Assembly (NCBI GenBank): GCA_000955795.1
Contig: JYOB01000008.1
Location: 244,561 to 308,560, forward strand
DNA: 64,000 bases
Direction: 5' to 3'
From: Burkholderiaceae bacterium 26
GTDB lineage: Bacteria; Pseudomonadota; Gammaproteobacteria; Burkholderiales; Burkholderiaceae
In this document: positions 55,223 through 63,378 of the stretch, piece after piece
Layout of the letters: every line of letters starts with the position of its first letter
Numbering within the stretch: position 1 is the stretch's first letter
Notes under the pieces: generated by a model
What the model saw: the letters and a program-made list of their open reading frames with translations, nothing else
Database searches by the model: none
Told to the model about the DNA's origin: nothing
Position numbers and translations under genes: made by a program

Positions 55223-56058
55223 TGAGCAACCAACCCGAACACTCGCCGCTGGGCAAGACCTCCGCGTACAAGACGGAGTACGACCCGAGCCTGCTGTTTC
55301 CGATTCCGCGCCAGGGCAAGCGCGACGAGATCGGCCTCGCCGCCGGCACGCCCCTGCCCTTCTTCGGCGTCGACCTCTGGAACCTGTACGAATTGTCGTG
55401 GCTGAACCTGCGCGGCAAGCCGCAGGTGGCGCTCGGCACCGTGATCGTGCCGGCGGATTCGCCCAACATCGTTGAATCGAAGTCGTTCAAGCTGTATCTG
55501 AATTCGTTCAACCAGACGAAGGTGGCGTCGCACGAAGCGCTGCAGCAGTTGATCCACCACGATCTGTCGGAAGCCTGCGGCGCGCCAGTGCAGGTGCGTA
55601 TCGTCCCCCCGGAGGAATTTTCCCGGCAGAAAATGGGCGAACTCGATGGCCTGCTGCTCGATCGCCTTGACATCGAAACCGACGTCTACCAGCCCACGCC
55701 CGAGCTGCTGCATGCCGATGAGGAAGAAAGCCCGGTGGAAGAAACGCTGGTGTCGCACCTGCTGAAGTCCAATTGCCTTGTAACGGGCCAGCCGGACTGG
55801 GGCAGCGTGCAAATCCGCTATGTGGGTGCGCCGATCAATCAGGAAGGGCTGCTCAAGTACCTGATCTCGTTCCGCGAGCACAACGAGTTTCACGAGCAAT
55901 GCGTGGAGCGAATCTTTACCGACATCCTGCGCCAGTGCCGGCCGGTCAAGCTAGCCGTGTATGCGCGCTACACGCGGCGCGGCGGGCTCGACATCAATCC
56001 GTTCCGCACAAACTACAACACACCGTGGCCGGATAACCTGCGGAATGCGCGTCAGTAA
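55222..56058 (+). CDS. queF: NADPH-dependent 7-cyano-7-deazaguanine reductase
   Basis: Reduces preQ0 to preQ1 in queuosine synthesis for tRNA. The 278-residue protein is the long, tandem T-fold (YqcD) class. The catalytic cysteine is in [14 protein letters not shown], the nearby Glu/His motif E-H-N-E-F-H-E-Q-C is present, and the C-terminal [14 protein letters not shown] is characteristic. It begins in the ilvA stop codon and ends before a strong terminator. Confidence 0.95.
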   Translation: MSNQPEHSPLGKTSAYKTEYDPSLLFPIPRQGKRDEIGLAAGTPLPFFGVDLWNLYELSWLNLRGKPQVALGTVIVPADSPNIVESKSFKLYLNSFNQTKVASHEALQQLIHHDLSEACGAPVQVRIVPPEEFSRQKMGELDGLLLDRLDIETDVYQPTPELLHADEEESPVEETLVSHLLKSNCLVTGQPDWGSVQIRYVGAPINQEGLLKYLISFREHNEFHEQCVERIFTDILRQCRPVKLAVYARYTRRGGLDINPFRTNYNTPWPDNLRNARQ

Positions 56059-56084
56059 GCGCTGACACTGCACAAGCCACGCAC

Positions 56085-56106
56085 GGCGCCTTCGGGCGCC
56101 TTTTTT
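56085..56106 (+). terminator. Terminator of ilvA-queF
   Basis: A GGCGCC/GGCGCC stem with a TTCG tetraloop (56085-56100), followed by T6. Confidence 0.93.
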
Positions 56107-56282
56107 CTTGCCTGAGCGATCCACCAAACGGGCATTTCGGCCTCGTCCGTTTTGTGGACGCCTGCGCCCTGTCGTTTCACGCGCGCTCGCCTATAGTGGT
56201 ATCCGCAGTACGCCACCCGGGGGAATCGTGAAGCGTCCGTCCGCTGTTTGCGGGCCGGACACTCTCGACGGGGGACATTGCC

Positions 56283-57605
56283 ATGACGAAAACGCCATGG
56301 AAGCCGCAACGTGGGTCAACCCACGCGGTTACGTGCGCATGCCTGCTGCTCTGCGGCGGGCCGGTTCTCGCGCAGACCAACGAGCCGGTGGACGACAAGC
56401 CACCCAGCCTGGAAGTGCTGCAGCGCGAGCTTGCCGATACGCAGGCGCGCCTGCAGGAACTCAAGCGCTCGATCCAGCAACAGGAAACGCACTTGCGGCG
56501 CATGCGGCGCGCGCTCGGCATGAGCGAGGGCAAACTCGACACCGTGCGCGGTGCCGGTGCTCCTGGCGCTGCAGGCGACGCATCGCAAATTGCACAGAAC
56601 GACCAGCCAGGCACCATGCCTGTGGGCAAACCGCCGGAGCCGCCTGACCGGCCGCCACGCATCGCGCAGATCTTCGACGAGCCCAGCGCGCTCACACCGC
56701 CGGGCAAGGTGGTCGTCGAGCCGTCATTGCAGATGGCGTATTCGTCGTCCGACCGCGTGGCGCTGGTGGGCTACACCATCATCCCCGCGCTGCTGATCGG
56801 GCTGATCGACGTACGGCAGGTCAAAACGACCACGCTCACCGGCACGGTTGCGTTGCGTTACGGCCTGGCGCGGCGCTGGGAACTGGAAGCGCGCGTGCCC
56901 TATGTCTACAGCGCCAGCGACACCGTCAGCCGCGAACTGTTCACCGGCACGGCGACAGACAACGCATTCAGCTCGCACGGGCGCGGCATTGGCGATGTGG
57001 AACTGACCGCGCGCTACCAGATCAATGCGGGCGGCGTCGACAAGCCGTTCTACATCGGCTGGCTGCGCTTCAAGACGCGCACCGGCAAGGATCCGTTTGA
57101 CGTCACCACCGATTGCGTGACGCGCTGCGTAAGCAATACCACGGGTACCGGCCTGCCTCTGCAGCAGCCCACGGGCTCGGGCTTCTTCGCCGTTCAGCCG
57201 GGGCTGACGTGGCTGTTCCCGACAGACCCGGCCGTGTTCTTCGGCAGCATCAGCTACCTGCACAACTTCGAGCGCAAGGACGTGAGCCTGAACCTGGTGG
57301 ACGGTTCGAAACAGTTCCTGGGCAACGTGAAGGCCGGCGACATCATCGGCCTGAACTTCGGCATGGGGCTGGCGCTGAACGAGAAGGCATCGTTCTCGAT
57401 TGGCTACGACCAGAGCATCATCGCGCCCACCAAGCAGAACGGCCAGCGCGTGCCGGGCTCGGTGCGGACGATTCTGGGGACGTTGCTGGTCGGCTATTCG
57501 TACCGCCTCTCGCCCAAGATGTCGCTGAACCTGTCGGTGGGGGCAGGCTTGACGCGCGACACGCCGGACCTGACCGTCACGCTTCGCCTGCCGATCCAGT
57601 TCTAG
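56283..57605 (+). CDS. FapF-like outer-membrane channel with N-terminal coiled coil
   Basis: A 440-residue secreted protein. The signal peptide covers residues 1-30 (cleavage after L-A). A coiled coil at about 42-80 (L-E-V-L-Q-R-E-L-A-D-T-Q-A-R-L-Q-E-L-K-R) leads through a Pro-rich linker to a beta-barrel at about 135-440, starting P-P-G-K-V-V-V-E-P-S and ending in R-L-P-I-Q-F, with the terminal Phe of outer-membrane proteins. Family resemblance is to FapF, the amyloid exporter of Pseudomonas. It converges on the minus-strand operon of secreted proteins; the stops are 1 bp apart. TATAGT at 56192-56197 is a weak promoter candidate. Confidence 0.8.
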   Translation: MTKTPWKPQRGSTHAVTCACLLLCGGPVLAQTNEPVDDKPPSLEVLQRELADTQARLQELKRSIQQQETHLRRMRRALGMSEGKLDTVRGAGAPGAAGDASQIAQNDQPGTMPVGKPPEPPDRPPRIAQIFDEPSALTPPGKVVVEPSLQMAYSSSDRVALVGYTIIPALLIGLIDVRQVKTTTLTGTVALRYGLARRWELEARVPYVYSASDTVSRELFTGTATDNAFSSHGRGIGDVELTARYQINAGGVDKPFYIGWLRFKTRTGKDPFDVTTDCVTRCVSNTTGTGLPLQQPTGSGFFAVQPGLTWLFPTDPAVFFGSISYLHNFERKDVSLNLVDGSKQFLGNVKAGDIIGLNFGMGLALNEKASFSIGYDQSIIAPTKQNGQRVPGSVRTILGTLLVGYSYRLSPKMSLNLSVGAGLTRDTPDLTVTLRLPIQF

Positions 57606-57606
57606 C

Positions 57607-58140
57607 TCAGTGCAGCATGGTGACGACGTTGGCCAACGCGCCTTGTAGCACGTTGGCCAGATTCATCTGACGGAATTGCGGCAGGCTGTTGACCGCCGCA
57701 TTGATGGTCGTCACCGCCTGCAGCGTCTGGTTGTTCAGGCTGTTCTGGATGACCGTGGCCGCCGTTGCCGCGCCCGCGGTCACATCGGGCGGTGCGACAT
57801 TGTTGGGGCCGTTCTGCACGAGGTTGACCGTGTTGACCACCGAGGCCAATTGCTGCGCCTGGGTGGCCGTCATGCGTGCCACATCCGGAATGTTGACCGA
57901 TGCGCTTGCCACCAGATCGCCGTTGACGTAGACCGCCCGGTCGATGCCGAACGAGATGTGCAGCCCTGCGAGCGAGGGCACATCAAACCCGCCGCGCATG
58001 TCGTCGAGCTTGTCTTCGGACACGGCGCGCCACGCATGGACGGGATTGTTATCCATGCCATCCATGCCGGCAGCAAACGCATGCCCGGCCGCAGCCAGCG
58101 CGAACCACCCGGCCCACGCCATCTTGCCAAACCGCTTCAT
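57607..58140 (-). CDS. Secreted protein with double-glycine motif, C39-linked (small subunit 2)
   Basis: A 177-residue protein with no recognised name. The signal peptide is residues 1-24 (cleavage after F-A-A). After it comes V-S-E-D-K-L-D-D-M-R-G-G (residues 40-51), which fits the double-glycine leader consensus cut by C39 peptidases. The rest is Asn, Val and Ala-rich with a T-V-I-Q-N-S-L-N-N-Q-T-L repeat-like segment near 129-140, similar in style to the other secreted proteins of the operon. Good ribosome site (GGAGG). Last gene of the operon; it converges on the FapF-like gene. Confidence 0.72.
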   Translation of the reverse strand: MKRFGKMAWAGWFALAAAGHAFAAGMDGMDNNPVHAWRAVSEDKLDDMRGGFDVPSLAGLHISFGIDRAVYVNGDLVASASVNIPDVARMTATQAQQLASVVNTVNLVQNGPNNVAPPDVTAGAATAATVIQNSLNNQTLQAVTTINAAVNSLPQFRQMNLANVLQGALANVVTMLH

Positions 58141-58183
58141 GATGCCCTCCTGCCGGACTACCGGACTGCCATGCAGACGATGC

Positions 58184-58867
58184 TCAGAAATCGGACGGAC
58201 CGTGCTTGGGAACGACGATGTTTCCCAAGCCACTGCGGTCCATGCCCTCCTCCAGCGGCGCACGCGGTGCCACGCGCCAATCCGATGCGGCGTTGAACGT
58301 CGCCCCCGCCTCGCGGTTGTGGACGACGAACAGCAAATGGTTGTCCCACATGCTCTCGAAACTCGCACGCGGGATCGCACGCGTGCCCATGGCCGGATCG
58401 CCCACCAGCACACGCCCCTCCTGCACGCCCTTGACCACCACGAAGTGGTGATAGCCGTTTTCGGTCAACAGCACGATGGCCGGCAAGTGGGCGTCCTTCA
58501 ACGCATCCAGCGGCTGCTCGAAACCATCGGCCTCAAAGCCTACAGACGCCAGATAGCGTTTGATGTCGAGCAGCGAAAACCCTTCTCGCCGGATCTTCTC
58601 CTGGTTGCCATGCTCGTACATGGCCTGGAACACGGTCTGCTCGCTCACCGGATAGCCGTACTGATACGTAAGCAGCGTCGCCACCGCGGCCGACCCGCAA
58701 CTGAAGTCGAAACGCTGATGCACGGTACGCAGATAGCGCGCGGCCTTCATGCTCGTCACGGGCACGGCATACGTGCCGCCGCCCGTGCCGAGCATGTCGA
58801 TCGCGCCCGCCAACGCGGGCCCGCACATCAGTGCCATCAGCATTGCACCGCACGTCTTGCGCATCAT
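58184..58867 (-). CDS. Secreted C39-family cysteine peptidase (FapD-like)
   Basis: A 227-residue peptidase. The signal peptide is about residues 1-21. The C39 fold carries the oxyanion Gln51 and catalytic Cys57 in H-Q-R-F-D-F-S-C-G-S-A-A, His141 in G-Y-H-H-F-V-V-V-K-G and Asp157 in V-G-D-P-A-M-G. No ABC transporter domain is attached, unlike bacteriocin exporters. A lone periplasmic C39 peptidase beside a FapF-like pore is the arrangement of FapD in Fap systems. The start at 58867 follows a GAAGGA site; an in-frame GTG at 58879 is an alternative. The operon places it between its two likely substrates. Confidence 0.83.
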   Translation of the reverse strand: MMRKTCGAMLMALMCGPALAGAIDMLGTGGGTYAVPVTSMKAARYLRTVHQRFDFSCGSAAVATLLTYQYGYPVSEQTVFQAMYEHGNQEKIRREGFSLLDIKRYLASVGFEADGFEQPLDALKDAHLPAIVLLTENGYHHFVVVKGVQEGRVLVGDPAMGTRAIPRASFESMWDNHLLFVVHNREAGATFNAASDWRVAPRAPLEEGMDRSGLGNIVVPKHGPSDF

Positions 58868-58883
58868 TCCGTCCTTCACAAGC

Positions 58884-59318
58884 TCAAGGCCGGAACTGCA
58901 CGTTGACGATGGTGGCGTTCTGGATCAGCACGTTCGCTCCGCTGTTCTGGATGACCGTGGGGATCCCGCTGGCGTTGGCAAACGAGCCGTCGCGCACGAT
59001 GTTCGACCCCGTCGCCACATTCACGGCGGCGTTGTCGCTCACGGTGCCGGACAGGCGCGCGTCATTGACGGTCTGGTAGAGATCCTGCGTGCCGCCGCGA
59101 TAGCTGTCGAGCCGATCTGCACCTACCGCATGACCGAACCCAGGCACCGACACGGCCGCGGCGACCGGGGGACGCACCGCTTCCGTATTGGCTGTCTGAG
59201 CACCGTCTGCGATTGACGCATCGTCCGCCGCCATCGCCGCTGCCGCTGGCCACACTGCCAGGCCGCATGCCAACCACCATGCCGCCCATCCTGCTGTGGT
59301 TCTTCTGTCGGATCGCAT
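58884..59318 (-). CDS. Secreted protein with double-glycine motif, C39-linked (small subunit 1)
   Basis: A 144-residue protein. The signal peptide is about residues 1-31 (A-A-A-A-M-A-A). The motif V-G-A-D-R-L-D-S-Y-R-G-G (65-76) matches the double-glycine leader pattern with Leu at -7 and a hydrophobic residue at -4. The mature part ends in S-G-I-P-T-V-I-Q-N-S-G-A-N-V-L-I-Q-N-A (117-135), an Asn/Gln repeat-like strand pattern seen in amyloid subunits. It has a good ribosome site (AGGAGA). No known name; possibly a minor subunit or nucleator. Confidence 0.7.
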   Translation of the reverse strand: MRSDRRTTAGWAAWWLACGLAVWPAAAAMAADDASIADGAQTANTEAVRPPVAAAVSVPGFGHAVGADRLDSYRGGTQDLYQTVNDARLSGTVSDNAAVNVATGSNIVRDGSFANASGIPTVIQNSGANVLIQNATIVNVQFRP

Positions 59319-59442
59319 CGAATGTCTCCTATACGCTCCAACTGCGGGCCGGACCACGGATGCGGTCCGGCCCAGTCCACCGCCATGCGCGCAACGTCAC
59401 CGCACGCGCAGCGGCACTTCCCCGCTCACACCCGATGTCGGC

Positions 59443-60732
59443 TCAATGGCCGACATTCAGGTTGGCCTGCACGTTGACGCTTTGTTGGACGAGAGATGCG
59501 AAGCCGCTATTCTGGTTCGCAATCATCACCCCGGCAGCGGACTGGCCGACACTGGTCATGGCGTTGGACATGTTGAACGTGCCTGCGTCCACCATGACCG
59601 TACCGCCTGCACCGCCGGTGCCACCCACCGCACCGTTGCCGACACCGCCATTGCCCACGCCGCCTGCACCGCCGGCCGCACCGACTGCACCCACAGCGCC
59701 ATTGCCCGCCGTGGACGATGCTGCGCCGTTGGTCGCGCTGCCGTTGGTCGCGCTGCCGCCTGCGCCGCCATTGCCTGCCACGTTGGTAGCTGCACCGCCA
59801 GCGCCTGCCCCGCCACCCGTGCTGGTGCCGGTGGCACTGCTCGAGCCCGTGCCCGCACCAGCGGACGCCGTTGACGTACCGCTGGTGGTGGAGCCGCCAG
59901 CGCCGCCTGCACCGCCTGCCGAGGCACTGCCGCCACCCGTGGCTGCGCCGCTGCCGTGATGGCGGTTCGCATCGCCACCGCTGGCGCTGGACGTGCCGCC
60001 TGCCCCGCCGCCACCGCCGCCAGCTGCGCTCGTGCTGCCCGCTGCGCCGCCAAGGCCCGCGCCCAGACTGGCCGAGAGCGTGCCGGAGCTGCCGCCGTTA
60101 CCGCCGCTGCCAGCACTGCCGCCCGCATCTCCGCCATTGCCGCCGTTGCCGGCCACTGCGCCGCCGTTGGTCGCGCTGCCATGCGTGACGCTGCCCGAGC
60201 TGCCGCCCGCGCCACCACTGCCACCTGCGCCGCCAGCGCCACCGTTGCCGCCAGCGCCTGTGCCGCCATAGCCGTATCCGCCACGCCCGCCCGCGCCGCC
60301 ATTGGCCGAGCCGCCATTGTTGGTGGCGATATTGCCAATGCCTGACACGCTGATGTTGGTGACGGTGCCGTCCAGCTTCGAGACTGCAATTGCCTTGCTT
60401 GTGTTGAAGGAGTTGGTGAATGTTGCTGTTGCCATACCGCCGTTGTTGGCGGCGGCGGTGCCATAGCCGTCTGCGTTGGCCCAGCCGCTGTTGTCGCGGT
60501 TGCTGCCCTGGCTTTGGTTGTTGTGTTGATTCGAGTTATCGGTTGCCGTCGTGGTTGTGGTGGTTGCGGTGTTCGTCGTCGTGTCTGTGCTGGTGTTGGT
60601 TCTGTTGATAGTCGACGTATTGGTTTGGGTCTTGTCACCCGCACCGGACGCCGTGTTCCCGATGTCGGCCAATGCAACGCCAGAGACCCCCAATCCCATG
60701 GCGATCGCGGTGGCCAGTAAGGTCTTCTTCAT
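59443..60732 (-). CDS. Gly/Ala/Asn-rich secreted protein, candidate surface fibre subunit
   Basis: A 429-residue protein. The signal peptide is residues 1-22 (M-K-K-T-L-L-A-T-A-I). A Thr/Asn-rich region covers about 35-75 and a more normal stretch 80-135. A low-complexity Gly-Gly-Ala/Ser/Asn region of about 235 residues (140-375) resembles PE-PGRS or silk. The C-terminal 54 residues carry A-G-V-M-I-A-N-Q-N-S-G-F-A-S-L-V-Q-Q-S. I see no Cys. It is the first gene after the sigma-54 promoter and the likely major product, by analogy with FapC/FapB; the sequence itself is not clearly homologous. Confidence 0.75.
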   Translation of the reverse strand: MKKTLLATAIAMGLGVSGVALADIGNTASGAGDKTQTNTSTINRTNTSTDTTTNTATTTTTTATDNSNQHNNQSQGSNRDNSGWANADGYGTAAANNGGMATATFTNSFNTSKAIAVSKLDGTVTNISVSGIGNIATNNGGSANGGAGGRGGYGYGGTGAGGNGGAGGAGGSGGAGGSSGSVTHGSATNGGAVAGNGGNGGDAGGSAGSGGNGGSSGTLSASLGAGLGGAAGSTSAAGGGGGGAGGTSSASGGDANRHHGSGAATGGGSASAGGAGGAGGSTTSGTSTASAGAGTGSSSATGTSTGGGAGAGGAATNVAGNGGAGGSATNGSATNGAASSTAGNGAVGAVGAAGGAGGVGNGGVGNGAVGGTGGAGGTVMVDAGTFNMSNAMTSVGQSAAGVMIANQNSGFASLVQQSVNVQANLNVGH

Positions 60733-60834
60733 AACGCACTCCATAAAGGTGAGAGGGACGGCTGGAAACGCAGCCAGTAAGGCCGGCGCGCTCTGCCTGT
60801 GGGAAAAACATGACCCACCCCGGGGCGGCTCGTT

Positions 60835-60850
60835 TGCATAATCGGTGCCA
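60835..60850 (-). promoter_or_regulatory. Sigma-54 promoter of the secreted-protein operon
   Basis: On the minus strand TGGCACCGATTATGCA has GG and GC separated by exactly 10 nt, with a full TGGCAC at -24 and ATGCA at -12 (consensus TTGCA/T). The start is expected near 60825, about 93 nt before the ATG of the Gly-rich gene. Such promoters need an enhancer-binding activator, whose sites would lie in the 585 bp upstream. Confidence 0.7.
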
Positions 60851-61436
60851 ACTTCCCGGCCCGCCCTACACAGGTGTTCTAAGCGTTTGAAAACGCGCAA
60901 GTTTCACAGCCACGCGCGTACATGGGCGCGCGCCGTGCCACGCAATCGTGTCGATACGTGCGACTTTTGGCGGCTGTTTGCGCCTTTTCGGTTGCGGCGC
61001 CGATACACCGTCGTGTCACGCATGGCGGCCATGGCGCGCATGACCTTCGCGCGAAGACGCAAACCACACGCATGCATGCGCGCAGCCACGATGTTTGAGA
61101 CGAGCGATTGGCTGGGTGTTTCAGGCGTGATACATCGCCGCCTCGTCGTTCACATTGCGTGAGAGGTTGGTCGCCGACGGGTGAGCGTGCCGTGGCGCAC
61201 GTCGCGTCGTATTGCGCACCTCGATGGCATGCACCTCGCAGGCACCCGGCCTTGCATGGCCGTTTGACTGCGAGTGCCCCCTATCAGCAAGACGCACGCG
61301 GGAAACGTGTCTCGGTTTTTACCTCGGGCGTTGCCCAGGCAGGCGTACAAAGCTGCGCGCGGCAAGCATCGTCATGGCAACGAAAAGCCGCGCGCAACCG
61401 GTTGGCATTTCAGCGGCGAAACTGCAAGCTCCGGTT
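60851..61436 (-). promoter_or_regulatory. Non-coding region upstream of the sigma-54 promoter (586 bp)
   Basis: Several short frames are open but none looks like a protein. It contains perfect palindromes: GCGTTT-GA-AAACGC at 60883-60896 (33 bp upstream of the -24 box), CTTCGCGCGAAG at 61045-61056 and CGCATGCATGCG at 61069-61080. These are candidate sites for an activator or bending protein. The far end also receives the acyl-CoA ligase transcript; no clear terminator was found. Confidence 0.4.
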
Positions 61437-63152
61437 TTAGGCCGTGGCGGCCACCGTCAACTTGAGTTCTTCGATCATGCGGTCGCGCATGACGAACTTC
61501 TGCACCTTGCCCGTCACCGTCATCGGCATCTCGGTGACGAAGCGGATGTAGCGCGGGATCTTGTAGTGCGCGATCTGGCCCTGGCAGAACGTACGGATCT
61601 CATCCTCCGTGGCTTGCTGCCCCGGCTTGAGCACGATCCACGCGCAGACCTCTTCGCCGTACTTCGGGTCGGGCACGCCAAACACGTTGACGGCCTGCAC
61701 CTTCGGATGCCGGAAGAGGAACTCTTCGATCTCGCGCGGGTAGACATTCTCGCCGCCGCGAATGAGCATGTCCTTCACGCGGCCGACGATGTTGCAGTAG
61801 CCCTCGGCATCGAACGTTGCCAGATCGCCCGTGCGCATCCAGCCATCGTGGATGGATTCGGCGGTCTTGGCCTCGTCGTCCCAGTAGCCGAGCATGACCG
61901 AATAGCCCTTCGTGCACAGCTCGCCCTTCTCGCCCACGGGCACGACCTCTCCCGCGCCATCCACCAGCTTGACTTGCAGATGGGGCTGGATACGGCCGAC
62001 GGTGGTCACACGCTTGTCGAGCGGGTCCGTTACGGCGCTCTGGAATGACACGGGGCTCGTCTCCGTCATGCCGTACGCGATGGTGACTTCGCGCAGGTTC
62101 AGCTCCGACACGACGCGCTTCATCACCTCGATGGGACACGGCGATCCGGCCATGATGCCGCCGCGCAGCGTCGATACATCAAAGCTCTTGAAGTCCGGAT
62201 GATCGAGCTGCGCGATGAACATCGTCGGCACGCCGTGCAGTTGCGTGCAGCGTTCTTCCGCCACCGTGCGCAGCGTGGCCAGCGGGTCGAACGCCTCGCC
62301 CGGGAACACCATGCACGCGCCGGTGGCCGTGCAGGTGAGCACCGACATGACCATGCCGAAGCAGTGATACAGCGGCACGGGAATGCACAGCCGATCGCCC
62401 TCTTGCAGGTTCATCGCCATGGCAACGAAGCGCGCGTTGTTGACGACGTTGACGTGCGTGAGCGTGGCACCCTTGGGCGCCCCGGTCGTGCCGCTAGTGA
62501 ACTGAATGTTGATGGCGTCGTCGGGCGACAGCGTGGCCGTGATGGCATCCAGCGCATCAATGGGTACGCTTTTTCCACGCGCAATGACGTCGGCAAAGTT
62601 GAGCATGCCAGGCGTTTCGGCCTCGCCCATGCGAATGACCCAGCGCAGCGCCGGCAGCTTGGCGGCGTTCAATGCGCCGGGCTGCGCAGTCGCCAGTTCG
62701 GGCGCAAGCGTCTGCAGCATTTCCAGATAGCGCGAGGTCTTGAAGGCCTCGGCCGCCACGATGGCCTTGCACCCCACCTTGTTGAGCGCGTATTCCAGCT
62801 CCGACAGCCGATACGCCGGATTGATGTTGACGAGGATGAGCCCCAGGCGCGCTGTCGCGAACTGCGTGAGCACCCATTCGACGCGGTTGGGCGACCAGAT
62901 GCCGATGCGGTCGCCTCGCTCCAGCCCCAGCGCGTGCAGGCCGGCGGCCAGCGCATCGACCTGTTCGGCAAAGGCGCGCCACGTCCAGCGCACGTTCTGT
63001 TCGCGGAACACGACCGCCTCGTCGTCGGGACAGCGGCGTACTGTTTCCGCCAGCAATGCCGAGACCGTCACGTGTGCCAGCGGCACCGCCGTATCGCCCA
63101 CCACATACGACGCACCGTTGCGCGGTCGCGCGTCGAAAACCTCACCAGCCAT
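61437..63152 (-). CDS. Fatty-acyl-CoA ligase (AMP-binding)
   Basis: A 571-residue adenylate-forming enzyme that joins CoA to a carboxylic acid, using ATP. The phosphate loop is [11 protein letters not shown] near residue 207, and A-Y-G-M-T-E-T-S-P lies near residue 350. The hinge/C-terminal region has G-W-M-R-T-G-D-L and [13 protein letters not shown], with the active lysine in T-V-T-G-K-V-Q-K near residue 550. The start at 63152 (M-A-G-E-V-F) follows a GGAGGAG site. It is of the FadD/AtuH-like acyl-CoA synthetase group; chain-length preference is not known. It is divergent from gntK. Confidence 0.9.
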   Translation of the reverse strand: MAGEVFDARPRNGASYVVGDTAVPLAHVTVSALLAETVRRCPDDEAVVFREQNVRWTWRAFAEQVDALAAGLHALGLERGDRIGIWSPNRVEWVLTQFATARLGLILVNINPAYRLSELEYALNKVGCKAIVAAEAFKTSRYLEMLQTLAPELATAQPGALNAAKLPALRWVIRMGEAETPGMLNFADVIARGKSVPIDALDAITATLSPDDAINIQFTSGTTGAPKGATLTHVNVVNNARFVAMAMNLQEGDRLCIPVPLYHCFGMVMSVLTCTATGACMVFPGEAFDPLATLRTVAEERCTQLHGVPTMFIAQLDHPDFKSFDVSTLRGGIMAGSPCPIEVMKRVVSELNLREVTIAYGMTETSPVSFQSAVTDPLDKRVTTVGRIQPHLQVKLVDGAGEVVPVGEKGELCTKGYSVMLGYWDDEAKTAESIHDGWMRTGDLATFDAEGYCNIVGRVKDMLIRGGENVYPREIEEFLFRHPKVQAVNVFGVPDPKYGEEVCAWIVLKPGQQATEDEIRTFCQGQIAHYKIPRYIRFVTEMPMTVTGKVQKFVMRDRMIEELKLTVAATA

Positions 63153-63378
63153 GGATGTCTCCTCCAATCAACGTTGGCCTTTTTGGGGCCTTGTTCTGAA
63201 TGATTTGTAACCGCTGCTTCCACCGCAATTTGACGCAGCTTGACGTATTTGGCAATCCGTTGCCGGACGAACAATGACGCGGAACAATTGCTGCGCTGCA
63301 GCAGCAAAAATCGGTAGACGCCGTCCTCAACGCGCTAACATGCCGGCCTGATGTTTTGCGCTTTCTTGCACGTAGGGA

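Noticed and set aside
56161-56282. A sigma-54 promoter for the FapF-like gene
   Set aside because: I checked every GG in this interval for GC ten bases later and found none; only a weak TATAGT box is present.
59556-60677. Long alternative frames and tandem repeats within the Gly-rich gene, resembling a repeat array
   Set aside because: The repeats are short GGC/GCC-rich codon repeats of the Gly/Ala protein, without conserved repeat-spacer structure, so not a CRISPR. The alternative frame lacks a signal peptide and codon bias.
60845-61162. A 105-codon plus-strand frame in the gap upstream of the sigma-54 promoter
   Set aside because: Arg/His-rich translation, no ribosome site, and it overlaps the promoter and palindromes. 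It looks like non-coding DNA.
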